Source: Collinsella aerofaciens (GTDB taxonomy: Bacteria > Actinomycetota > Coriobacteriia > Coriobacteriales > Coriobacteriaceae). Taken from it: DNA of 64,000 nucleotides. A program made the position numbers and the translations under genes. This document shows, piece after piece, positions 43,523 to 50,704 of this stretch. Under the pieces are notes generated by a model. The model was not told the DNA's origin, did no database searches, and saw only the letters and a program-made list of their open reading frames with translations. The stretch lies in the NCBI RefSeq assembly GCF_015548375.1, contig NZ_JADMWW010000007.1, forward strand, positions 1-64,000, read 5' to 3'. Numbering within the stretch: position 1 is the stretch's first letter; the number at the start of each line of letters is the position of its first letter.

Positions 43523-44059
43523 ATGGAAGCCAACGGAATCGTACTGTCGCCCGACCCTCGTCTGCGCCAGGAGTGCACCGTCATCGAGGAGATCACCCCG
43601 GCGATCGAGGCGCTTGCCGAGAAGATGAAGAAGATGATGTTCGAGAACGGCGGTTGCGGCCTGGCTGCCCCGCAGATCGGCGAGCTCATTCAGCTCGTCA
43701 CCATCGACTGCGACTACAGCGACAAGAACGACTACGACCCCTACGTGCTCATCAACCCTGTCATTGTTGAGCAGAGTGACCATCTTGTGCCCTTTAGCGA
43801 GGGCTGCCTTTCCATTCCTGGCATTAGCTGCGAGATTGAGCGTCCCGATCATATCGTCGTCGAGGCGTACGACTTGGACGCCAACCTGATTCGCTATGAG
43901 GCTTCGGGCGACCTGTTCTGCGTGTGCCTGCAGCACGAGATCGATCACCTGCACGGTAACACCATGTTCGAGCGACTGAAGCCGATGCAGAGGCTCAAGG
44001 CAGTCAAGGAGTACCAGGACGCCCTGGCCCGCGGCGCTCGACCGGGCGAGACGGAGTAG
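43523..44059 (+). CDS. def: Peptide deformylase
   Basis: A metalloenzyme that removes the N-formyl group from new proteins, 178 residues. Three conserved motifs are present: GCGLAAPQIG, EGCLSIPG (metal Cys) and QHEIDHLHG (metal His and catalytic Glu). The ATG at 43523 is well spaced from GAAAGG (43511-43516); an ATG at 43517 directly abuts it. It follows priA closely and precedes fmt, the usual deformylase/formyltransferase neighbourhood. Confidence 0.97.
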   Translation: MEANGIVLSPDPRLRQECTVIEEITPAIEALAEKMKKMMFENGGCGLAAPQIGELIQLVTIDCDYSDKNDYDPYVLINPVIVEQSDHLVPFSEGCLSIPGISCEIERPDHIVVEAYDLDANLIRYEASGDLFCVCLQHEIDHLHGNTMFERLKPMQRLKAVKEYQDALARGARPGETE

Positions 44060-44063
44060 GTTT

Positions 44064-44166
44064 GTCCGTCACCGGGGCGCCCGCCTATATCATCCCGTGC
44101 TCAAACATTCTCGCTGCGCTGCGAAACTGCGCGCGGGACGATATGTGGGCGCTCAGCACCGGGGAC
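44064..44166. repeat. Imperfect inverted repeat after def
   Basis: The left side (44064-44096) and the right side (44132-44166) are imperfect reverse complements over about 33 bases, sharing GCGCCC and ATATC.TCCCG blocks, around an inner GC-rich loop (CTCGCTGCGCTGCGAA). It could be a decayed palindromic repeat or part of an RNA structure. A possible 93-residue frame across it has no ribosome site and was not called. Confidence 0.5.
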
Positions 44167-44240
44167 TGCGTTGTTCTGGCTCGGTTCGCCCGGGTGCCGT
44201 TGGGCCAGGGAGGGGCGTCTTCGCTGATAATTGCTTTGCT

Positions 44241-44278
44241 GAAAGAGCTGCTTTTATTGCGGCTCTTTCTTTGGTTTT
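44241..44278 (+). terminator. Terminator of the priA-def unit
   Basis: GAAAGAGC at 44241-44248 pairs with GCTCTTTC at 44262-44269 across a TTTTATT-containing loop, followed by TTTGGTTTT. It separates def from fmt, so fmt has its own promoter, probably within 44280-44375, though no clear boxes were found. Confidence 0.75.
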
Positions 44279-44384
44279 GGGTATATTTGTTCTTGTTGAA
44301 TTGTTATTGCGGATGGGCTGGTGACTCGGCTTTCCGCTGTTAATTTGTAGCCGTCTCGGCTTTGGTTGAGGGGAGACGTTCTTT

Positions 44385-45305
44385 ATGCGTATTGTTTTTA
44401 TGGGTACGCCTGATTTTGCTGTGCCTTCGCTGGTTTCGCTTGTCGAAGCTGGAAACGAGATTGCGCTTGTTGTTACTCGTCCCGATGCTGTTCGTGGGCG
44501 TGGTAAAAAGTTGGAGCCGTCTCCTGTTAAGGCTAAGGCACTTGAGCTAGAGTTGCCGGTTATTGAGGCTAATCGTATGACGGCCGAGGTTGTTGAGGCT
44601 CTCCAAGCTGCGCAAGCCGATATTTTCTGTGTGGCTGCTTATGGTTGCATTTTGCCCGATGAGGTTCTTCACATGGCGCCGCTTGGTATTGTGAATGTTC
44701 ATGCGTCTTTGCTGCCTCGTTGGCGTGGCGCCGCTCCTATTCAGCGTGCGATTCTTGCTGGTGATGAGGTTGCTGGCGTTTCCATTATGCGCATTGGACA
44801 TGGCGTGGATACTGGTGCTTATTGTGCTCAGGCTTCCACGTCGGTTTCCGGTAAGAACGCTGAGGCGCTGACCATGGAGCTTGGTGAGCTTGGCGGCAAA
44901 CTGCTTGCCGATACGCTTCCTTCTCTTGCCGATGGCACCGCCGTGTGGACTGAGCAGGATGAGTCGCTCGTCACTCATGCTGCCAAGATTTCCAAGCTGG
45001 AGATGCGTCTGGATCCGCAGATGGCTGCGCTCGATTGCGTGCGTCATGTGCTCGCTTCGTCCGATACCGCGCCTGCTCGTTGCGTGATTGCCGGCAAGAC
45101 CGTGCGTGTGCTCGATGCTGCGCTGGCCGATGTTTCGCTTGGCAAGGGCGGCGTTGACGTTAAGAACAAGCGTGTTTTCCTTGGCCTTTCCGATGGTGCG
45201 GTTGAACTGCTCGAGGTTAAGCCCGATGGCAAGCGTGCCATGGCCGCTTCTGCTTGGGCTGCTGGGCTGCAAGGCGCCGATCTTATCTGGGGTGTTTTGT
45301 CATGA
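44385..45305 (+). CDS. fmt: Methionyl-tRNA formyltransferase
   Basis: It formylates initiator Met-tRNA with 10-formyl-THF, 306 residues. MRIVFMGTPDFAVPSL at the N-terminus, NVHASLLPRWRGAAPIQRAI with the catalytic Asn/His, and GVDTGAYCAQ are conserved. Codon choice in the first half is strongly T-ending (gct, gtt, cgt), unlike most neighbours. The stop overlaps the rsmB start. Confidence 0.97.
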   Translation: MRIVFMGTPDFAVPSLVSLVEAGNEIALVVTRPDAVRGRGKKLEPSPVKAKALELELPVIEANRMTAEVVEALQAAQADIFCVAAYGCILPDEVLHMAPLGIVNVHASLLPRWRGAAPIQRAILAGDEVAGVSIMRIGHGVDTGAYCAQASTSVSGKNAEALTMELGELGGKLLADTLPSLADGTAVWTEQDESLVTHAAKISKLEMRLDPQMAALDCVRHVLASSDTAPARCVIAGKTVRVLDAALADVSLGKGGVDVKNKRVFLGLSDGAVELLEVKPDGKRAMAASAWAAGLQGADLIWGVLS

Positions 45306-46702
45306 GCAAGCTGTCTCCCGCGCGCAAGCTTGCGCTCGATGTGCTGATGGAGGCCGATCGCCGCGGCATGTATGCGCGCGACGTGCTGTCATCTCGCGCA
45401 TCGGCCAAGGCTATTGACCAGCGCGATTCCGCTTTTGCAGCTCGCTTGGCGCTTGGTGTGGCCGCGACGCAGGGTATTTTGGACGAACTGCTCGATCAGT
45501 TTCTCGATAAGCCTAAAAAGGTTGCGCCGCGTGTTCGCATGGCGCTTCGTATCTCGGCCTTCGAGATGCTCTATCTGCATACGCTTGGTCGCGTTGCGGT
45601 GAGTCAGGGCGTTGAGCTGGTGCGCAGCGGAGCTAAGTCTGCCGCCGGTTTGGCCAATGCCGTGCTGCATAAGGTCGCGGACAACGTTGAGGACTTTGCC
45701 ACGGCGTCCGATGTAGATGAGTCTGAGCGACGCCTGGTTCGTCTGTCGCGCCTGATGGGACTGCCGCGTTGGCTGTGCGCTCGCATTATGGCATCGTTCG
45801 ACACTCCAGAGGGTGCGCTTAACTTTGCCGGCAATCTGGCCCCCGCGCCACTGGCCCTGCATGAGAAGGCCTTTGCGACCAAGCCCGATCCGTATATCTC
45901 GCAGCTCGTCGCGCCTGTCTTCCCGGGCTGCCATGCCCCGGTTGATGCCCAGGTTACCGTTGCTTCGGGTGTGTTTGAGCGTGCTGCCGCGGTGGCCTCG
46001 GACCTTAACGCGCAGCTTATCGCCACAGCTGCCACGCGCCCTGGTAGCTGTCTTGAGATTGGTGCCGGTCGTGGCACCAAGACCTATGTGATGATGTGTC
46101 AGGCCAAGCGTGCGGGGTATGAGCGTCAGCATACGGCGCTCGATTTGCATGATCGCAAGTGTGACCTGAATCTTGCTCGCCTGCATAAGGCGGGTATTCA
46201 GGGCGTTCGCACGGTTTCGGGCGATGCATGCGAGCTTGATGAGGTGCTCACATCGTTTGATGCCATGCTTGGCGAGCCGGTTAAATTCGACACGGTCTTT
46301 ATCGATGCGCCGTGCTCGGGCACCGGAACCATGCGTCGTCATCCCGAGATCCCGTGGCGTCTGACCGAAAAGGATGTGACGGTTGAGCTGCCCAAACTGC
46401 AGCTGTCGATGCTCAAGGAAGCCGCCGCGCGCGTGGCTGCCGGCGGCGAGCTCATCTATGCGACGTGCTCGGTCTTCGACGAGGAGAACACGCAGGTGGT
46501 GGATGCTTTCCTTGCTTCTCCTGAGGGCGCCGGCTTTAGCGTGGCACCGCTTTCCGAGGCACAGATTCTGCAACTCCCTGAGTTCGATCAGGCCAAGAAG
46601 CTCGTTTCCGTACGCCAGAACGATCGGGGCCTCTTCCAAAGCGTGCCGGTAAACGCCGATTCCTACGACGGCCACTTCTGCGCCAGACTGGTCCACAAGT
46701 AA
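45302..46702 (+). CDS. rsmB: 16S rRNA m5C methyltransferase (RsmB/Sun family)
   Basis: 466 residues. An N-terminal NusB-like RNA-binding domain (about 1-140; RKLALDVLMEADRRG, FAARLALGVAATQGIL) is followed by a SAM-dependent RNA cytosine-5 methyltransferase domain: CLEIGAGRGTKTYVM (the usual APGGKT motif is altered), DAPCSGTGTMRRHPE (first Cys) and IYATCSVFDEEN (catalytic Cys). ATG at 45302 overlaps the fmt stop. The pairing fmt-rsmB is widespread in bacteria. Confidence 0.93.
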   Translation: MSKLSPARKLALDVLMEADRRGMYARDVLSSRASAKAIDQRDSAFAARLALGVAATQGILDELLDQFLDKPKKVAPRVRMALRISAFEMLYLHTLGRVAVSQGVELVRSGAKSAAGLANAVLHKVADNVEDFATASDVDESERRLVRLSRLMGLPRWLCARIMASFDTPEGALNFAGNLAPAPLALHEKAFATKPDPYISQLVAPVFPGCHAPVDAQVTVASGVFERAAAVASDLNAQLIATAATRPGSCLEIGAGRGTKTYVMMCQAKRAGYERQHTALDLHDRKCDLNLARLHKAGIQGVRTVSGDACELDEVLTSFDAMLGEPVKFDTVFIDAPCSGTGTMRRHPEIPWRLTEKDVTVELPKLQLSMLKEAAARVAAGGELIYATCSVFDEENTQVVDAFLASPEGAGFSVAPLSEAQILQLPEFDQAKKLVSVRQNDRGLFQSVPVNADSYDGHFCARLVHK

Positions 46703-46708
46703 CGACTA

Positions 46709-46775
46709 AGTTGCGGTGAAATAAGGATTGAATAGCGGCTTCCACCCACCAAACAGTCCTTATTTCACCGCAACT
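46709..46775. repeat. Palindromic intergenic repeat, family B, copy 2
   Basis: A perfect 19-bp inverted repeat (46709-46727 with 46757-46775) whose arm begins AGTTGCGGTGAAATA, the same as the copy at 30449. It follows rsmB by 6 bases, between convergent genes. Confidence 0.85.
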
Positions 46776-46820
46776 CACAAGGAAACCTGGGTAGCTTGAT
46801 TAGCTACCCATAGAGCAAAG

Positions 46821-46858
46821 AAACAGCCCCGCGATCGGCGTTGATCGCGGGGCTGTTT
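46821..46858 (-). terminator. Terminator at the end of the zinc-ribbon gene (bidirectional)
   Basis: AAACAGCCCCGCGATC at 46821-46836 is the reverse complement of 46843-46858, loop of six. The A-rich left flank gives a T-run on the minus strand, and TTTGGTTTCT serves the plus strand, so it can stop both convergent transcripts. Confidence 0.9.
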
Positions 46859-46863
46859 GGTTT

Positions 46864-47100
46864 CTAGTGGCTGTGCGGGCAGTTGGCGCAGCAGCCGCTC
46901 GTGGCGCTGGTGCTGGAGCCGCCGCTTCGCTGGTCGGTGTTGTAGAAACCGCTGCCCTCAAATTTAATGCCGCTGGCTGAGAACGTCTTGGCCGCCGGGG
47001 CACCGCAGCTGGGGCACACGACCTCGGGGGTCTCGGACATGGGATGCTCAACCTCAAACACGTTGCCGCAGCTCGAGCACTTGTAATCGTAGCGCGCCAT
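46864..47100 (-). CDS. FmdB-type zinc ribbon protein
   Basis: A 78-residue protein starting MARYDYKCSSCGNVFEVEHP with a second pair CPSCGAPA, which make a CXXC...CXXC zinc ribbon as in FmdB-family putative regulators. The tail is Gly/Ser-rich with an extra Cys/His cluster (SGCCANCPHSH) that could bind metal. Function is unknown; relatives are often found near transport or amidase genes. Well-placed AAAAGGAAGTATT precedes the ATG. Confidence 0.85.
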   Translation of the reverse strand: MARYDYKCSSCGNVFEVEHPMSETPEVVCPSCGAPAAKTFSASGIKFEGSGFYNTDQRSGGSSTSATSGCCANCPHSH

Positions 47101-47188
47101 AATACTTCCTTTTCAGCACAAAGCGGGCAGATCGCTCTGCCCGCATAAATTCAAACGTCTGTAACTGTACCCTATATCGGGGGTTTTA

Positions 47189-50100
47189 TCACGCTTCGCC
47201 CCAGAATCTATGGGTGTTGCGCAGGAGCTGTGCAGTTTTATCTTCGGCGGCCTCAACGTCGGCCTCATCGGCCTGCCAGGTCCAGTTGCCCGTGGCGACA
47301 CCCGGCACGTTCATGCGGGCATCGTCGCCCAGCCCCAGCACATCTTGCAGCGGCATCATCACGAGGGGAGCGTCGCTTGCGAGTGCGTCGCCCATTAGCT
47401 TTCCAGCGAACTCCTTGCCGCTCGGCTCGTCGCCGCCCGCAAAGGATCGCGTGCACCAACCGGCGAGCGTCGAGGTGTCGTGCGTCGAGGTATACAGGAT
47501 CTTGCCGGGCGTGGGATTAATCCCGTTGCGGACGTCGTAATCGCTAAACTCCAGCACGTCCATACCGGGGAAGCCACAGGTCGAAGCCATGGCACGAACA
47601 CCGGGCGTCAGGTAGCCCAGATCCTCGGCGATAAAGTTGAGCGGACCCAGCTCGTCGTAGGCAGTCTGGAACAGATCCTTGCCCGGGCCTGCCAGCCAGC
47701 GACCGTCGGCGCAGGCCTTGCCCGCGGGAATGCTGAAGTAGCTGTGGAAGCCCAGGAAGTGGTCCAGGCGTACACGGTCGTAGAGCGAGAACGCACGACG
47801 TAGACGGTCCATCCACCAACGATAGCCGTTCTCCTTCATGTGATCCCAGCGGAACGTCGGGTTGCCCCACACCTGGCCCTCGGGTGCAAAGTTGTCGGGC
47901 GGCGCGCCAGAAATTTCAATCGCCTTGCCGGTATCGGACAGCCAGAAGTTCTCGGGCTCGCTCCACGCGTCGGCCGAATCGTCGGACACATACATCGGAA
48001 TATCGCCGATGACCTCTATGTCCTTCTTGTGCGCGTAGTTCATAAGCTCGCACCAAGCCAGGTCGAAGCGATACTGCATGTATGCCTGCAGTTCTGCCTC
48101 GTCGTGAAAGCGCTTGTCGTCAAACAGATGCTCGTTGTAGCGCGCGATATCGGCCGGCCAATCGTGGCGTGACTCGCCCTCAAAGTACTTTTTGACGGAC
48201 ATGTAAACGCAGTACTTCTCGAGCCAGTCGGCATTGCGATGTTTAAACGCGGTGTAGAGCGGGTCGGCATCCTCGCCACCGCGGGCTTTCCAGACCTTAA
48301 AGTCGGCGGCCAGCTCCTCGTGCGACTCCGGCAGCAGGTCAATATTGCCAGCAAAGGCCGAAGGGCCAGCGTAAGGGGAGCGGAAGAAGTCCGTGGGATT
48401 GACGGGCAGGACCTGCCAGTAGCGCATGCCCATGGCGGCAAGATGGTCGATAAAGCGACGCGTGGGCGCGCCAATCGTGCCGGGCTTGGCGTCGTCGGTC
48501 GGCACCGAGGTGATGTGACACACGACGCCCGCGCCGTGGTCGAGCGGCTCCTGTAGGCGCTGCTCGGCGTGGTGATAGATGATCGACGAACCCAGCGGAT
48601 ACAGGTCGAGCGTGACCGTGCCGTTGTGGATCTCGCACTCGTGGCCGCTAATGACATCGCTTGCGCATTCGCCGAGCGCTGGAATCGTCACGCGGTGCGA
48701 ATTGCGCAGGCTGCGGTTGATGATGACGGTCGCGGACTCACCGTCTTTGCCCGTGCGGGTGTAGGCGAGCACCTCGTCATTGAGTGCGAACGCCCTGATC
48801 TCGCCGTCGATCATAAACGGCAGCGCACGGCGTACGGCAGATGCGTTCTTGACGATCGCGAGCGTGTCGAAGTCGTGCAGGTCCTCCTTTTTAGGCATGG
48901 TGCGGCGGTTGCCCGGGTCGGTAAGGCCCTCCAGGCCGTATTCGTCGCCATAGTAGATCGAGGGAACGCCGGGGAAGGTCATCTGCATGAGCGTCGCGAG
49001 CCAAAAGCGGCTCTTGGCCAGGCCCATTGCGCCTTCGTCCAGACGCCATTTGCTGCGCTCGCACTCGGGCAGCTGCGACTCGTCGGGGCCGCCACCAAGA
49101 ACCGAAATAATGCGCGGACGATCGTGGCTCGACAGCAGATTGAGCGCGCAGGACAATGCCTCGCTTGGATAGTTCTCGCGCAGGGTCTCGATATCCTCGG
49201 CCGCCTGGTAGGCATTCTTGTAGCCCATCAAAAAGCCGATGACCATGTCGCGGAAGGGGTAGTCCATGGCAGAATCGAGCTCGGAGCCCTGCAGGTAACG
49301 GCGCAGATGACCATAGCTGACCTTGTTGGAGGCGTCCTCCCAGACCTCGCCGAGCAGCAGCGCGTCGGGCTTTTCGGCAAGTACTGCCTTCTTAATCTCG
49401 GCCAGGAAGTCGTCAGAAAGCTCGTCAGCGACGTCCAGGCGCCAGCCGTGAGCACCGGCACGCAGCCATTTGCGAATCACGCCATCCTTGCCCAGGAGCC
49501 TCTCGTGCACCAGCTCGGAGTTCTCGTTGATGGCGGGCATATTGCCCACGCCCCACCAGCAGTCGTACGAACCGTCCTCGTGGAAAGTAAACGCATCGCG
49601 CCACGGCGAATCCTCACTCTGCCATGCACCTACGCCGGGGTAGTTGCCATAGCGATTGAAGTAGATGGAGTCGTCGCCCGTGTGGTTGAAGACGCCGTCC
49701 AGAATAATGGAAATGCCCAGCTTCTCGGCTGCCTGGCACAGCTCGGTAAAGTCCTGCTCGGTGCCCAGGATCGGGTCGATCTTAGTGTAGTCGGCCGTGT
49801 CGTAGCGATGGTTGCTCGCGGCTTCGAAGATGGGGTTGAGGTAGATGGCCGTAAAGCCCAGCTCGGCGATGCGAGGCAGGTCTTCTTGGATGCCCTTGAG
49901 CGAGCCGCCGTAGAAGTCCCAGGCCTTAATGGAGCCGTCTTCGGCGCGCTCGTAGACGGGCGGCTCGTTCCAATCCTCTACCATGCGACGCTGAATGCCC
50001 TTGCGCGGCTTTTCGAGCTCGGCCATTGTGCGCTCGCGCCAGTTCTCGTCACGTGCATAGCGGTCGGGGAAGATCTGGTAAACCATGCCGCGCTCGTACC

Positions 50101-50485
50101 ACTCGGGACGAACTTCGCGGTGTTTGTAGACGGTAATCTGGAAAGACGGCACCTCGGCGTAGTCGTAGGTTACGCCCTCGCCGCCGGTGCGGCCTTGCGG
50201 TGCGCCCAAGCGGACCTCGGGCTGGCCCTCGATATTGCATATAAAGCTGTACCAGATTAGACAGGGTTCGGCGCATTCCAGCTCGGCGGTAAAGATGCCA
50301 TCGCCCTCGTGCGTCATGGGATACCGAGACTCACCGATCTCATCGACCCAGGTGCGGAGCGTAAGCATTGCCTGCGCGGGATCGGCATCCTCCAGAATCA
50401 CGGAGAGCGAAAGGGTAGTTCCTGTGGTCACAGCGCCAAACGGAGTGCGAAACTGCGGCAGACGGCTGTTGTGTATCAATCTCAT
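47189..50485 (-). CDS. GH13 alpha-glucosidase/amylase fused to 4-alpha-glucanotransferase (GH77)
   Basis: A 1098-residue fusion of two glucan enzymes. An N-terminal beta domain (1-120, CBM34-like position) precedes a GH13 barrel: MVYQIFPDRYARDENW, ILDGVFNHTGDD, nucleophile Asp in GWRLDVADEL (about 349), acid Glu in LLGEVWEDA (about 378) and LLSSHDRPRI. From about 650 a complete MalQ follows: GMRYWQVLPVNPT, YAGPSAFAGN, RLDHFLGFHS, FIAEDLGYLTPGV, STHDTSTLAGW. It would break and rearrange maltodextrins released by GlgP. Last gene of the glg operon. Neopullulanase-like or maltodextrin glucosidase specificity is not settled. Confidence 0.92.
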   Translation of the reverse strand: MRLIHNSRLPQFRTPFGAVTTGTTLSLSVILEDADPAQAMLTLRTWVDEIGESRYPMTHEGDGIFTAELECAEPCLIWYSFICNIEGQPEVRLGAPQGRTGGEGVTYDYAEVPSFQITVYKHREVRPEWYERGMVYQIFPDRYARDENWRERTMAELEKPRKGIQRRMVEDWNEPPVYERAEDGSIKAWDFYGGSLKGIQEDLPRIAELGFTAIYLNPIFEAASNHRYDTADYTKIDPILGTEQDFTELCQAAEKLGISIILDGVFNHTGDDSIYFNRYGNYPGVGAWQSEDSPWRDAFTFHEDGSYDCWWGVGNMPAINENSELVHERLLGKDGVIRKWLRAGAHGWRLDVADELSDDFLAEIKKAVLAEKPDALLLGEVWEDASNKVSYGHLRRYLQGSELDSAMDYPFRDMVIGFLMGYKNAYQAAEDIETLRENYPSEALSCALNLLSSHDRPRIISVLGGGPDESQLPECERSKWRLDEGAMGLAKSRFWLATLMQMTFPGVPSIYYGDEYGLEGLTDPGNRRTMPKKEDLHDFDTLAIVKNASAVRRALPFMIDGEIRAFALNDEVLAYTRTGKDGESATVIINRSLRNSHRVTIPALGECASDVISGHECEIHNGTVTLDLYPLGSSIIYHHAEQRLQEPLDHGAGVVCHITSVPTDDAKPGTIGAPTRRFIDHLAAMGMRYWQVLPVNPTDFFRSPYAGPSAFAGNIDLLPESHEELAADFKVWKARGGEDADPLYTAFKHRNADWLEKYCVYMSVKKYFEGESRHDWPADIARYNEHLFDDKRFHDEAELQAYMQYRFDLAWCELMNYAHKKDIEVIGDIPMYVSDDSADAWSEPENFWLSDTGKAIEISGAPPDNFAPEGQVWGNPTFRWDHMKENGYRWWMDRLRRAFSLYDRVRLDHFLGFHSYFSIPAGKACADGRWLAGPGKDLFQTAYDELGPLNFIAEDLGYLTPGVRAMASTCGFPGMDVLEFSDYDVRNGINPTPGKILYTSTHDTSTLAGWCTRSFAGGDEPSGKEFAGKLMGDALASDAPLVMMPLQDVLGLGDDARMNVPGVATGNWTWQADEADVEAAEDKTAQLLRNTHRFWGEA

Positions 50486-50640
50486 AGTACGGTCCAGTTC
50501 AATAGAATCATGGCATGCTGGCCATGGGCTTTACGCACAGGATGTAAGTATATCTGTTGTACACAGGCTGTATAAACAACATCCGTTTACCATCGGCGAA
50601 CGGTTGTCCTAGAAAATCGTTTTACCCACTATCTACAGAG

Positions 50641-50667
50641 AAGGGGCGCCCGGTTGGAGCGCCCCTT
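50641..50667. terminator. Stem-loop downstream of glgA
   Basis: AAGGGGCGC at 50641-50649 pairs with GCGCCCCTT at 50659-50667. T residues follow on the plus side only, so on the glgA strand it is likely an intercistronic stem and not a full stop. Confidence 0.5.
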
Positions 50668-50704
50668 GTTTAGGGTTTTGATTAGGTTTTGGATCGTCTG
50701 TGGG

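Noticed and set aside
44062-44343. 93-codon frame after def with a hydrophobic end
   Set aside because: No ribosome site, it crosses an inverted repeat and a terminator, and the hydrophobic part is encoded by the terminator's T-rich sequence.
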